From Sporolactobacillus mangiferae (GTDB lineage Bacteria > Bacillota > Bacilli > Bacillales > Sporolactobacillaceae): DNA of 64,000 nt. The DNA lies in contig NZ_JAMAST010000010.1 of NCBI RefSeq assembly GCF_023336505.1, positions 1-64,000 on the forward strand, given 5' to 3'. The notes beneath the pieces are model-generated. The model ran no database searches and had not been told where the DNA came from. It worked only from the letters and a program-made list of their open reading frames with translations. The translations under genes and the position numbers were made by a program. Below, piece by piece: positions 43,252 to 52,896 of this stretch (position 1 is the first letter of the stretch; every line of letters begins with the position of its first letter).

Positions 43252-43330
43252 TGCAAAAACCTCCTTTATTATTCAAAAACGTTCTGTCCATGCTGAAAAG
43301 GCAGAAAGAAAAGACGAACAAGCCACTGAC

Positions 43331-44347
43331 TTATTTGCCGATGAAATTGCCGTTAATCAATTCCTCTGCTTTCGGCTGTTTGCTGATCAATTTAACCTTC
43401 TTCCAGAATGTTGCCGCCTTGTCCGTAACATCGTAAATTAAACCCGGATCACTTTTTGTACCAAAATATTTACTATTTCCTTCCTTATCATAGAAAGTAA
43501 CATCCGGTTCTGTGGCTTTAAAATCAGCAACGGTCTGTCCCATACTTTTGGCCATGATTTTGTCTGCTTCATCCGGATGTGCTTTTGCGTAATCCAGCGC
43601 GTCATACCATGCATTCACAATACTTTGAACCAGTTTCGGATTTTCATCAACAAAGTCTTTGCGCAAACCTAGTGAATCGACAATTAATCCCGGTGTTTTA
43701 TCACTGGAGAGAAGTACATGGCCAAAAGACGTTTTCTCAGCTTTTGTCAGCCATGGCTGCCAGGTGACTGCTGCATCAACCTTGCCGCCAACAAAAGCCG
43801 CTCCGGCATCTCCGGCACTCATGTTGATGATTTTCACATCATTCATCGTCATTTTGTTTTGATCGAGCATGTACATAAACCAGAAGTAACTGGCACCACC
43901 GCTTGTATCAATGGCAACTTTTTTCCCTTTCAGATCTGCAAATGATTTGATGTCCTTCTTGGCAACAATCCCATCACCGCCGCTTGATGTATCAAGAGCC
44001 AATACTTGATAAACAGGAATATCGGCCGCTGCTGTCATAACATGGGTATCAACAGTTGTGAAAAAGCCCTGAATTCGATTTGCAGCCATCGCGGTGCGTC
44101 GATCACTGGCACTTTGAATGGTCTGCAGTTTCACTTTCACACCGTTTTTTTCAAAAAGCCCTTTTTCCTCTGCAAGATACATAGGTGCGAAACCGATCCA
44201 TGATGAAATGCCCAGCTTCACAGTCCCCTTGAACTGGTTCTTACTCTTGCTTCCGCTGCTTCCGTTTTTTGATGATGAGGAACAGCCAGAGAGCAGCAGG
44301 GCTGCGGACATAATACCAACAAGAATGAGCACAATGATTTTCTTCAT
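43331..44347 (-). CDS. NitT/TauT-type solute-binding lipoprotein
   Basis: A 338-aa lipoprotein. The signal peptide ends in the lipobox LLSGC, then a Ser/Gly/Lys linker and an SsuA/NMT1-like domain (GISSWIGFAPMYLAEEKGLF, AIDTSGGASYFWFMYML, VTWQPWLTKA). The ABC permease and ATPase for it are three genes further on, separated by hutU and hutI. The ligand is likely an imidazole or histidine-derived compound, by context. Confidence 0.85.
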   Translation of the reverse strand: MKKIIVLILVGIMSAALLLSGCSSSSKNGSSGSKSKNQFKGTVKLGISSWIGFAPMYLAEEKGLFEKNGVKVKLQTIQSASDRRTAMAANRIQGFFTTVDTHVMTAAADIPVYQVLALDTSSGGDGIVAKKDIKSFADLKGKKVAIDTSGGASYFWFMYMLDQNKMTMNDVKIINMSAGDAGAAFVGGKVDAAVTWQPWLTKAEKTSFGHVLLSSDKTPGLIVDSLGLRKDFVDENPKLVQSIVNAWYDALDYAKAHPDEADKIMAKSMGQTVADFKATEPDVTFYDKEGNSKYFGTKSDPGLIYDVTDKAATFWKKVKLISKQPKAEELINGNFIGK

Positions 44348-44387
44348 ACAATTCCCTCCAATAATAAATGTTTTTATGATTTTTAAT

Positions 44388-45353
44388 TTAGATAACTACA
44401 TCTTTGGAACATCCGCCATTTAACACAGTAATGACATTAGCAACCGCGCGCTCCTTGAGCGTTTGCAGCGACTCGGTTGATAAATAGGAAACATGTGGAG
44501 TGACGTAAATATTCGAGCAGAAAAAAATTGTTTCATTACCTGTCGGCGGCTCGTTCGCGATGACATCCAGCATCGCTCCGGCAATGCGCTGGCATTTTAC
44601 CGCTTCAATCAGATCCTTTTCATTCACAACGCGCCCGCGCGAGGTATTAATAATATACGCGGTCGGCTTCATCAGCTTAAATTCGGGCATCGAAAGCAGT
44701 CCTTCGGTTTCAGGCGTGTATGTCGTATGCAGTGTCACATAATCCGCTTTCGCTAATCCGTCTTGCAGAGTGACTTTTCGCACCCCTTGATCAAGGGCAT
44801 CCGAATCATTCAGAATCGGATCATGAACGAGCACACACATATGGGCTGCTTTAGCCTTTGCCGCCACCTTTCGACCAATCCGTCCAAAACCAATAATCAG
44901 CAGTGTTGATGAGGCAATACGTGGAGTGAGCGTGGATGCCGCCTGGGCTCCCCACGGCCCATCATTTGCAATTTTTAAATAATAAGGAAAATTCTTGTTA
45001 AAAAAGTAAACAGCAGAAATGACATAATCCGAGACGTCCTCGACACAATACCCAGGAACGTAGGTGACCGTTATCCCCTTAGACTTTGCCGCATCAATCG
45101 CTACTCGATCATAACCGCCTCCGTAAATGGCAATAATCTTGCAATGCTCCAGTCTGTCAATCGTCTCTTTTCCTATGGTGACGTAAACCTGACAAAGGAT
45201 CGCGTCGACGTCTCTGCCGAAGTCTTCAAGATCTTTCTGATAATCATTTCCTGAATACCTGATAACGCAGTTTGGAAAGACTTGTTTCAGTCGTTCGCGT
45301 TCAATGTTATAATCCGACCACTCCTCGTCAATAATCCAAATCAACGGTTTCAA
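44388..45353 (-). CDS. D-2-hydroxyacid dehydrogenase family protein
   Basis: A 321-aa NAD-dependent dehydrogenase of the D-isomer 2-hydroxyacid/CtBP group. It has the Rossmann motif IIGFGRIGRKVAAKA, the catalytic Arg in NTSRGRVVNE, the Glu region VIANEPP and the His in YVTPHVSYLS. It lies between the aconitase X genes and the ABC lipoprotein, so it likely acts on a hydroxyacid of this pathway. The substrate is unknown. Confidence 0.82.
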   Translation of the reverse strand: MKPLIWIIDEEWSDYNIERERLKQVFPNCVIRYSGNDYQKDLEDFGRDVDAILCQVYVTIGKETIDRLEHCKIIAIYGGGYDRVAIDAAKSKGITVTYVPGYCVEDVSDYVISAVYFFNKNFPYYLKIANDGPWGAQAASTLTPRIASSTLLIIGFGRIGRKVAAKAKAAHMCVLVHDPILNDSDALDQGVRKVTLQDGLAKADYVTLHTTYTPETEGLLSMPEFKLMKPTAYIINTSRGRVVNEKDLIEAVKCQRIAGAMLDVIANEPPTGNETIFFCSNIYVTPHVSYLSTESLQTLKERAVANVITVLNGGCSKDVVI

Positions 45354-45467
45354 GACATCACCTCCCTGAATGAATAATTTTTTTATTCTGTCAATTCAGG
45401 CTATACGCACTGGCCAACCCCTCTACCAACCCAATATGTTAAGTTCTGCTTCTTTTACTCATCGCAT

Positions 45468-45875
45468 TCATTGAATAATGGTCAAAGAGCCATGATCGGC
45501 ATCAACACGAAGTTTATCGCCATTTTTAACATGTTCATAGAAGCTCTGCGGAACACGGTCGACAACAGGGAGCTCCATGATAATTGAACTGGCAACCAGT
45601 ACCGTATCCGGGTATCTAATAATTAAAGCTCTAGGCCCCCTGCCAGTCATTTTCAATTGATACATTCCGTCTGCCTGTACAACAGAACTTCCTTTTCCGC
45701 TTGGAAAAACAAGAATCTTATCCGCAATGGACTGGCCTTCCAGACAATGATTTTTCTCAATGACAACTCCTGTTTTCGGATCAACCAGATAAAAACAGAA
45801 ATCATCAGTCGAGATCAGAACTTCGCCCTCGATAACACCTTCTGATACTTTATGACATGCATAGATTTCACTCAT
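45468..45875 (-). CDS. Aconitase X swivel subunit (DUF126)
   Basis: A 135-aa protein of the DUF126/aconitase X small-subunit family. FYLVDPKTGVVIEKNHCLEGQSI and ILVFPSGKGSSVVQADGMYQL are typical. It overlaps the large-subunit gene by 4 bp (ATGA), as expected for a heterodimer. Known complexes dehydrate cis-3-hydroxy-L-proline or mevalonate 5-phosphate; the substrate here is unknown. Confidence 0.85.
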   Translation of the reverse strand: MSEIYACHKVSEGVIEGEVLISTDDFCFYLVDPKTGVVIEKNHCLEGQSIADKILVFPSGKGSSVVQADGMYQLKMTGRGPRALIIRYPDTVLVASSIIMELPVVDRVPQSFYEHVKNGDKLRVDADHGSLTIIQ

Positions 45876-47077
45876 GATACTTCACCTCTTACTGCAGCTT
45901 CAATGCAATCTTCGACCTTACGAATGACAAACTGCATATTCCGCCTTTTCGTGTAGTAAGCACATTTCGGCGAGTCGGTGACGCCTTTCTTCCCGTAAAG
46001 GAATTCCCAGCATGGCTGATCCATACAGGTATCGTCAACAACATCTCCGCCGGATGCCTGCAGTGTTTCAAGATAACCCATTCTTTCTGCGAGCTCTTTT
46101 GTTAGAGACGAAGTCATAATCCAAAGTTTTACTTTCAACTGTTTCCCTTTAACGAGTTCTGCAACCCGTGCCACTTGATCAATGTTAAAATGTGGACATC
46201 CAAATAATGCAAAATCGATCTTTCCAACTGGATCAGTAATTTCTGCATGTACTTGATCCAGGTCTTCCTGTGTAATTGTGATGACTTTTTCAGGATCATC
46301 TCCATGAAAGGCTTCTTCAACAGTTGGTGCTTCGGGTGTGACACCGACAATGTGATACATCGGCACATTGCCTGCCGTGTTGAGTTGGGCGCCCAGATTC
46401 ATGAGTGCCGCGGGAGATGGACCCGTTGGCAGATTAACAAAAACCGGTGTTTTAAATTGAAGTTTCTTTGGAACGGCATAGCCAAGCAGCTGATAATCAA
46501 AATCGTTTTTCACATCAGCTTGAACATCGACAAGTACCTGTCCCTTTCGATTCTCGTTAAGCAAGAATCCATAGAGCGGCGTTCTGCCGGTAATCGCCGC
46601 ACATAGCGCACTTTGCGCCGATTCGCGATTTGTTCTGGCGCCATAAACCGAATTAATAAACGGCGTTGCACTGGATTCAGAAAATGCAGTGATTTCACCG
46701 AATCGCGGGACATTTTTTTCAAGATAGGGCGTGCAGTCGAAGGTCAGCGTTGCACCTATTTCTTTATAGGCCTGTCTCGTCCGACGAATCGTCCGTTCAT
46801 CTTCCTTCGAAATAGTCGTGATGCATTGAAAATATTCAAGATTAAAGCCTGGATTAACTGTTGGCGATATTCGACATCTTGCTCCCGCATTTACGAGTTT
46901 CTCAACGAACCAAAGATCAGCTTCCTGATTACTCAGTGCAACGTGTGTCCGGCTGACCGGAACCATTCTCGGTGCATCAAAGACTTCGCCCAGCGCAACC
47001 TGAATTTTCATCGCAATCTGTGTGCCCTTGCCGTATTTCCCATCAAGCATTTCTTGTTCTTCAACGGTCAGCTGCAT
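45872..47077 (-). CDS. Aconitase X catalytic subunit (DUF521)
   Basis: A 401-aa DUF521 protein. It begins LTVEEQEMLDGKYGKG, has SVYGARTNRESAQSALCAAI, and has Cys candidates for the iron-sulfur cluster in FGCPHF, DDTCMDQPCW and SPKCAYYTK. It belongs to the hydro-lyase family that includes cis-3-hydroxyproline dehydratase. Its place inside a hut operon is unusual and suggests a new substrate, possibly an imidazole hydroxyacid (inference). Confidence 0.87.
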   Translation of the reverse strand: MQLTVEEQEMLDGKYGKGTQIAMKIQVALGEVFDAPRMVPVSRTHVALSNQEADLWFVEKLVNAGARCRISPTVNPGFNLEYFQCITTISKEDERTIRRTRQAYKEIGATLTFDCTPYLEKNVPRFGEITAFSESSATPFINSVYGARTNRESAQSALCAAITGRTPLYGFLLNENRKGQVLVDVQADVKNDFDYQLLGYAVPKKLQFKTPVFVNLPTGPSPAALMNLGAQLNTAGNVPMYHIVGVTPEAPTVEEAFHGDDPEKVITITQEDLDQVHAEITDPVGKIDFALFGCPHFNIDQVARVAELVKGKQLKVKLWIMTSSLTKELAERMGYLETLQASGGDVVDDTCMDQPCWEFLYGKKGVTDSPKCAYYTKRRNMQFVIRKVEDCIEAAVRGEVS

Positions 47078-47115
47078 AAGATCGCCTCCTCACAAATTTT
47101 TCATGACTTTGACAC

Positions 47116-48450
47116 TTATTTGCCAATGGTGTTCATAAGCGTTTGAACTCGCTTAATGACCTGTCCTTCATTCAGCGTTATCAGATGACCATGATCAACG
47201 GTGCATTTTCCATCAACGACAACATAATCAATAGCGGTCGGCTGCATCGCATAGACAATATTGGGCAGCACTTGTTCATGAGTTTCCGAAATCGGCTGTA
47301 TGGAGAGATCATTTCGGTTCAGCGCAACAAAATCAGCACTGAACCCTGGTTTGAGCTCACCGATCGGCAGTTGCAAAATTTCGGCTCCCCCTTTCGTACC
47401 CATCGCAAACGCCTGATGATAATTCACAGCAAGCGAATCCAGTTTACTGACCTTTTGAAGCATGGCGCACATACGCATCTCTTCAAAGACGCTGATGCGA
47501 TTATTGCTGCAGGCGCCGTCCGACCCAAGCCCAATTGTGACGTTTCCATTCAGCAGTGCGGGAATGTCTGTAATACCGTCTGCGAGGAACATGTTACTGG
47601 ATGGACAATAGACCAGCGATGCATGATTTTCTGCCATCAGCGTTTTCTCATGATCATTCAGCCAGACGCAGTGGATGGCAACCATGCGTCCATCGGCCAT
47701 TACACCGATTTTATCGAGCAGCTCGACCGGACGCATATGATGATCATGAAGCACCTGATCCACTTCAAAGGGTTCCTCGGCCACGTGAATATGAAACTTG
47801 CAATCGAATTCCTGTGCCAGACGATGGCCTGCCCGAATCATCTCAACGGATGCCGCATGCAAACTATGAGGAGCGGGGACGACCGAAACCATTGGATCGT
47901 CACGGTATTTCTTAGCAAGGCAGGTAACGTTTTTGACGGCCTCATCAACGGACTCAACATAACCCGCCGGTGCTCCCGTCCAGTCGTACATCGTACGTGC
48001 CAGCACAAAGCGAATCCCCACATCTTTTGCTGCCTGAATGACCGCCTCGTCACTGTCAATCCCTTCATTGTGCACATAAAAATAGTCGCTGACGGTCGTT
48101 GCGCCGCACTTCATCATTTCACTGAAAGCAAAAACCGCTCCGGTGTAGACATCCTTTGCCTTTAAATAAGGTGAGTACTTATAAAGCGCCTGATCGCGCC
48201 ATTCAAGAAAAGGACGGTCAGCGGCAAGTCCTCTAAGCAAGCTCTGAAAAGAATGATTATGGGCATTTACGGTACCGGGAACGATTATTTCATCCGGCCA
48301 GTCAACAAATTCAGTATCAGGATATCGGGTCTCCAATTCCTTATATGGACCTATCGCCGTAATTTTCCCACCATCAATCATCAGTCCCATATTCGGTTTA
48401 AATGTACCTTCATTAAATAGCAAGAATGGTTTATATAACTTCATCATCAA
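47116..48450 (-). CDS. Amidohydrolase, HutF-like (formiminoglutamate deiminase candidate)
   Basis: A 444-aa metal-dependent amidohydrolase of the deaminase branch. Metal ligands are in VNAHNHSFQSLLRG, HIHVAEE, AIHCVW and GLGSDGACSNN. FLEWRDQALYKYSPYL and VSDYFYVHNEG resemble HutF more than guanine or S-adenosylhomocysteine deaminases. HutF converts formiminoglutamate to formylglutamate plus ammonia, which would follow hutI. It overlaps the M20 gene by 4 bp. Confidence in the exact reaction is moderate. Confidence 0.7.
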   Translation of the reverse strand: MMMKLYKPFLLFNEGTFKPNMGLMIDGGKITAIGPYKELETRYPDTEFVDWPDEIIVPGTVNAHNHSFQSLLRGLAADRPFLEWRDQALYKYSPYLKAKDVYTGAVFAFSEMMKCGATTVSDYFYVHNEGIDSDEAVIQAAKDVGIRFVLARTMYDWTGAPAGYVESVDEAVKNVTCLAKKYRDDPMVSVVPAPHSLHAASVEMIRAGHRLAQEFDCKFHIHVAEEPFEVDQVLHDHHMRPVELLDKIGVMADGRMVAIHCVWLNDHEKTLMAENHASLVYCPSSNMFLADGITDIPALLNGNVTIGLGSDGACSNNRISVFEEMRMCAMLQKVSKLDSLAVNYHQAFAMGTKGGAEILQLPIGELKPGFSADFVALNRNDLSIQPISETHEQVLPNIVYAMQPTAIDYVVVDGKCTVDHGHLITLNEGQVIKRVQTLMNTIGK

Positions 48451-49727
48451 TCGAGCTCCTTATCCAGCGCCATAACCGTCCGTATTAAAACGTTACCGGC
48501 TTTGACAATATCCTCAATCTTCGTCTCTTCCTCTGGACAATGGCTTTTCCCGCCGATACTCGGAACAAACAGCATACCCGTTCTGGCAATGGGAACCATG
48601 TGCACCGAGTCGTGTCCGGCCATGCTTGGCAAATCCAGGTAAGTCTCGTTACATTCTTTAATCGATTGCTGCAGGGTCTTGCGTACCAACGGATCCATGG
48701 GAACCGCTTTTTGATTAAGAATGACTTTTCTTTTAATATGAACCTGCCTTTTGTTTTCGATTTCGGCACATTTCTGATTCATCTGATGTAAAATCTCGTT
48801 CAGGACGTGACCATCAGAAGTCCGAACTTCAATAATCAGATGCACTTCACCGGGAATAATGTTGGCCGAGTTGGGAGAGACGGCAAAATGTCCAACGGTG
48901 CCGACCGTATCCCTTCGTTTCAGTGCAACGACAATCTTCTCGACCGCAAGGCTTAATTCCGCTCCGGCAAGCAATGCATCATGCCGATTTTTCATCATTG
49001 TCGTTCCGGCATGATTGGCCTCTCCATAAATCGTAACTTCTTCGCGATAGATGCCGGTAATTGTTGAAACGACGGCCAGCGAGATCCCATGGTCAATTAA
49101 GTTTCTGCCTTGCTCAATATGACATTCCAGAAATACACCCATGTCTTCACTGTTCAATAAATGTTCGCTGATTTTGGTCACATCACCTCCCAATTTTTTT
49201 AAAGTTTCTGATAATTTTTCGCCCGTTTGAAGATGGATGGCTTCAGAAACTTGTTTGCTGTCAAGCGCGCCCGTAATCAGCCTGCTGCCCAGTGTTGAAA
49301 TGTTATACGGATTCGGCTCTTCCGCTGAGAAGGAAACGATCTTGAGCGGATGCCGGTGGGCATATCCTGATTCTTTTAATGCCTGAACGACTTCCGTTGC
49401 CAGTAATACACCAACCGCCCCGTCATATTTTCCACCGTTCGCTACCGCATCATGGTGGGAGCCAAGAACAATCGGTTTTAACGGCTCACTGCCTTCTCGT
49501 TCCGCCCACAGGTTCGCGGCCGGATCCGTGGACACATCAGCGGCAACCTCCCTTTTCCACAGGTCCTTCAGCCATGCGCGCGCATCCATGTCCGCCCGGC
49601 TGCCGAGTGAGCGGTCAATGCCACCATGATCATTGATTCCGTACTGTGCCAGCTGATTCAATCTGCCGGCAATTCTTTCTTCATTTACTGTAATCGGAGA
49701 AATTTTACGCGATAATTCATTCGTCAC
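48447..49727 (-). CDS. M20 hydantoinase/carbamoylase-family amidohydrolase
   Basis: A 426-aa zinc hydrolase of the N-carbamoyl-L-amino acid hydrolase/allantoate amidohydrolase group. Metal motifs are GSHHDAVANGGKYDGAVGV, SFSAEEPNPYN and CHIEQG, with the lid-domain AGTTMM and C-terminal SMAGHDSVHM. The start is GTG after GAGGG. No hutG is present, so this enzyme may remove the formyl or formimino group from the glutamate product; that is inference. Confidence 0.8.
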   Translation of the reverse strand: MTNELSRKISPITVNEERIAGRLNQLAQYGINDHGGIDRSLGSRADMDARAWLKDLWKREVAADVSTDPAANLWAEREGSEPLKPIVLGSHHDAVANGGKYDGAVGVLLATEVVQALKESGYAHRHPLKIVSFSAEEPNPYNISTLGSRLITGALDSKQVSEAIHLQTGEKLSETLKKLGGDVTKISEHLLNSEDMGVFLECHIEQGRNLIDHGISLAVVSTITGIYREEVTIYGEANHAGTTMMKNRHDALLAGAELSLAVEKIVVALKRRDTVGTVGHFAVSPNSANIIPGEVHLIIEVRTSDGHVLNEILHQMNQKCAEIENKRQVHIKRKVILNQKAVPMDPLVRKTLQQSIKECNETYLDLPSMAGHDSVHMVPIARTGMLFVPSIGGKSHCPEEETKIEDIVKAGNVLIRTVMALDKELD

Positions 49728-49778
49728 ATCAAAACCCTCATTTCAGATTGCCGCACTCATTATGTTTAGAAAACTTGG

Positions 49779-49800
49779 CTTCGCCAAGCCTCTGGCGAAG
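49779..49800. repeat. Perfect hairpin between RpiR and M20 genes
   Basis: CTTCGCCA (49779-49786) is inverted by TGGCGAAG (49793-49800). It could attenuate transcription between the regulator and the catabolic genes. The T tract is weak. Confidence 0.45.
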
Positions 49801-49868
49801 GCGAAGTCTTAGTTGCATTTATACTATTTTCCTTAAATTTTATAACTTTCTTATAGTATAAAAAAACA

Positions 49869-50756
49869 TCATTTCAGTGTCTCATCATAATGGTGCGTCT
49901 CGTAATAGATTCGGTTCTTTTTTTCCAAAGCTTCAAGTGCCGCCATTCGTTTATCCAACCCTTCGGTGGCAGTCGCTACATCACGCAGCAGCAGATTTAA
50001 GAAAAGGATCGGCGTGCTGTAAATATCAAAGATAGAGGAGGTTGTAATCGGTATGCTGAGCACCGGATCGGCAAGCGCATAGACCGGCGATGTAATGCTG
50101 TCCGTAATTGATGAAATCGAAAAACCTTTGTCACGCAGGATCTTCAGCTTTTCAAGCAATAGAGTGGGGTATCTGGGAAAGACAAATGAAAAAATATGCA
50201 CATGGGATGGATCCATCAATTCCAGAGTCTCCCATGCCGGACTGCCCGGCGTAATCTGAGTGACATTAGCTCTTATTTTGTTCAAAATATAGTACGTATA
50301 AGAAAGCAGGGTCGCCGACATTCGAGCGGACAGGAGTATTAACTGATCGGCATGGATGATCTGATCAATCATCTTTTTATATTCAGGTCTGTCCAGGAGC
50401 AGTTCCAATGCATCAATATTCTCATGCTCCAGCTTTAAAATATTACTTATATTCTTATTTGAATGAGATGAGTACTGAAGCCGCTGAGGTGCTGTAATTT
50501 CTTTTCGGACAAACTGCTGAAGATGGTGCAGAAAATCGTTATAGCCCTTATAGCCAAGGGCAATGCAAAAGCGAGAAACGCTTCCCTGGCTTACCTCCGC
50601 CTGCTCGGCAACTTCCGACGCAGTCATAAAAATAATGTGCTTATATCCCTTCTCAATCGTGTATGCCAGCTTTTCATAAGTCGGCGATTCATGAGCTGCT
50701 TTTGCAATTTTGTCCATTAATTGATGAAACTCTTTACTGCTTGGCTGCACATCCAT
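49869..50756 (-). CDS. RpiR-family regulator
   Basis: A 295-aa regulator. The N-terminal HTH_6 has MTASEVAEQAEVSQGSVSRFC, followed by a SIS domain (about 120-255; ILLSARMSATLLSYTYYIL). The start M-D-V-Q-P is set by TGGAGGGA; an open frame continuing upstream is the shadow of hutH. RpiR proteins usually sense phospho-sugars, but some control amino acid catabolism. Inside the hut cluster it is the likely pathway regulator. Confidence 0.85.
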   Translation of the reverse strand: MDVQPSSKEFHQLMDKIAKAAHESPTYEKLAYTIEKGYKHIIFMTASEVAEQAEVSQGSVSRFCIALGYKGYNDFLHHLQQFVRKEITAPQRLQYSSHSNKNISNILKLEHENIDALELLLDRPEYKKMIDQIIHADQLILLSARMSATLLSYTYYILNKIRANVTQITPGSPAWETLELMDPSHVHIFSFVFPRYPTLLLEKLKILRDKGFSISSITDSITSPVYALADPVLSIPITTSSIFDIYSTPILFLNLLLRDVATATEGLDKRMAALEALEKKNRIYYETHHYDETLK

Positions 50757-50796
50757 ATCAGTCGTCCCTCCACTGCTCTTTAAAGGTTTTGTTGAT

Positions 50797-52272
50797 TCAC
50801 AGTATCTCTGCGACCTTCTCAATCGCCGCGGAAAGCGATTGATCCTCCGCAACAAAGGGAACACGCGCACGAATCGTTTGATAGAAGTCATAGGTTCGCC
50901 CCGCCAAAAGTTCTGAGCCGTGCAAATCAGCGGCCTGCGCCGCGCAAAGTGCTTCAATCGCCATAACCTTCTTGGCATTGACGATGATCTGTACGGCTTT
51001 TCTGGCAGCCGTCGTTCCCATACTGACGTGGTCTTCCTGATTGCCCGAAGACGGAATCGAGTCAACGCTCGCTGGATGGGCCAACACTTTATTCTCGGAA
51101 ACCAGCGAGGCAGCAACATATTGTGTGATCATAAATCCGGATTGAAGTCCCGGTTCTGCACTCAGAAAAGCCGGCAGTCCGTTATTCAACTGCGGATTCA
51201 CCAAACGTTCAACACGCCGCTCAGAAATATTCGCAAGTTCAGAAATGGCGATACCAAGAAAATCCATAGCAAAAGCGATCGGTTCCCCGTGAAAGTTTCC
51301 ACCGGAGATCACATGCCCGCTTTCCGCAAAAATCAACGGATTATCAGTTGCTGCGTTCATTTCAATGATCAGATCTTCTTTCACTCGGTTCAGCACACGA
51401 AGTATGGCACCATGAACCTGTGGAATGCAGCGAAGTGAATAGGCATCCTGTACGCGAAGATCCCCCTGATGTGTCATCAGTCGGCTGCCCTTAAGCTGCC
51501 GCATCAATGAGGCGGCGACCTGACTCTGCTCAGGAAATGCCCGCACCTGATGTGATTCTTCCCAAAGCGCTTCTTCAACACCGCGCAGCGCTTCAAAAGT
51601 CAGAGCCGCGGTTCGATCCGCCGACTGCATTAAATGCATCGCATCCATGTATGCCGCGCACGCTGTTGCAGTCATTGCCTGTGTCCCATTGATCAGCGCC
51701 AGCCCCTCTTTGGCCTGCAGCGATATTGGTGACAAGCCGGCTGCCTTCAATGCGTCAAGCCCATGCATTTCTTCATCTTTATAAACGGCTGTGCCCTCAC
51801 CGACCAGAACAAGCGCAAGATGAGCAAGCGGAGCCAGATCCCCGCTTGCACCGAGCGATCCCTGGCTGGGGACAACGGGAATGACGCCTTGATTCAGGCA
51901 ATCCAATAACGCGTGAATCACCACAGGGCGAACACCGGAATATCCTTTCGTAAGCGCGTTGGCCCGAAGCAAGAGCATTAAACGGACAATTTTTTCCGAG
52001 AATGGCTCTCCAACGGCACACGCATGGCTGCGCAGCAAATTGATCTGCAGTTTTTCAATATTATCTTTGGAAATCAATTGATCACTGAATTTTCCAAAGC
52101 CCGTATTTATGCCATAAATAACCTCGCCCGCGCTCAGGTGTTTTTCTACTGCCTGCCGGCTGATCGTTATTTTCTGCATTGCACCATTATCGATCGCAAC
52201 ATGTTCCCTTTTATTAATGACACGCTCAATTTTTGAAAAATCCAACGATTCACCATTTAAATAGACAGTCAC
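50797..52272 (-). CDS. hutH: Histidine ammonia-lyase
   Basis: A 491-aa enzyme that removes ammonia from histidine to give urocanate. The MIO prosthetic group forms from Ala-Ser-Gly in GSLGASGDLAPLAHLAL (about residues 141-143). SSGNQEDHVSMGTTAA and GINTGFGKFSD are also conserved. It is the first gene of the cluster, with a dyad-rich promoter region upstream. It could instead act on a related imidazole amino acid. Confidence 0.95.
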   Translation of the reverse strand: MTVYLNGESLDFSKIERVINKREHVAIDNGAMQKITISRQAVEKHLSAGEVIYGINTGFGKFSDQLISKDNIEKLQINLLRSHACAVGEPFSEKIVRLMLLLRANALTKGYSGVRPVVIHALLDCLNQGVIPVVPSQGSLGASGDLAPLAHLALVLVGEGTAVYKDEEMHGLDALKAAGLSPISLQAKEGLALINGTQAMTATACAAYMDAMHLMQSADRTAALTFEALRGVEEALWEESHQVRAFPEQSQVAASLMRQLKGSRLMTHQGDLRVQDAYSLRCIPQVHGAILRVLNRVKEDLIIEMNAATDNPLIFAESGHVISGGNFHGEPIAFAMDFLGIAISELANISERRVERLVNPQLNNGLPAFLSAEPGLQSGFMITQYVAASLVSENKVLAHPASVDSIPSSGNQEDHVSMGTTAARKAVQIIVNAKKVMAIEALCAAQAADLHGSELLAGRTYDFYQTIRARVPFVAEDQSLSAAIEKVAEIL

Positions 52273-52373
52273 ACTGTTCGCTCCAATTCGATTTTCAAAT
52301 GTTTTTTGTTTTTCTCGCAGTAACCCTGGACCATTGATTCAGAGTGATCAAGCGCGCAAAAATTAATGAAATC

Positions 52374-52408
52374 ATTCATGATTTATATTTTATGAATAAT
52401 TATATTCA
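52374..52408. promoter_or_regulatory. Candidate regulator-binding dyads upstream of hutH
   Basis: ATTCAT (52374-52379) and ATGAAT (52392-52397), and overlapping TGAATA-ATTA-TATTCA (52393-52408), form AT-rich dyads about 100 bp before hutH. An RpiR binding site is plausible but unproven. Confidence 0.4.
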
Positions 52409-52475
52409 CGAATGGATACAGCTGTCAACATAATATTTAGAATTGACGATCTTTTTTTATTTATTGCACAGGTAA

Positions 52476-52734
52476 ACTTTGAGATTGGATTCTAGTCTAT
52501 TTAACCAATCTGATCGAAGCAGAGAGAAAAATCACTTTAGCACTTAAATTATTGGAAAACGATGTATTAAAGGAAAACAGCGAAAAAATGCGCCTGTTCG
52601 CGAAACATGACATGATCAGTTCATTGAGGCTAAAAAAGCGCCGCAAACATGATCCTCCAAATCCAATTAGCAACCGGGCAAGTTCGAGTAGAAACCAGGC
52701 TAAGACTAGTCCTCTGCCGTCGATCTTGTCTTGA
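52476..52734 (+). pseudogene. Possible remnant of a GGDEF-type protein
   Basis: An open stretch reads LLENDVLKEN then KMRLFAKHDMISSL, resembling the coiled-coil and L-A-x-H-D-x-L-T-G-L entry of GGDEF domains. The next residues diverge (Lys/Arg-rich) and no GGDEF follows. It could be chance; the surrounding 600 bp hold no other gene. Confidence 0.25.
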
Positions 52735-52896
52735 CGGGCACTCCAGCTGCTCGCTTGTCTCGGACAGTCCGCGTTTTCGTGTCTGGTTTACACTTTGATG
52801 CTTGCTAAAATCTTATACTTTCTTATCGTAGGACAAAAAACCACGGCATTCCTGCTTCTTCAGCAAAAATCCCGCGGTTTCTTATGTATGATTTTA

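Noticed and set aside
47143-48165. 340-codon plus-strand frame
   Set aside because: Antisense shadow of the HutF-like gene; composition and motifs fit only the minus strand.
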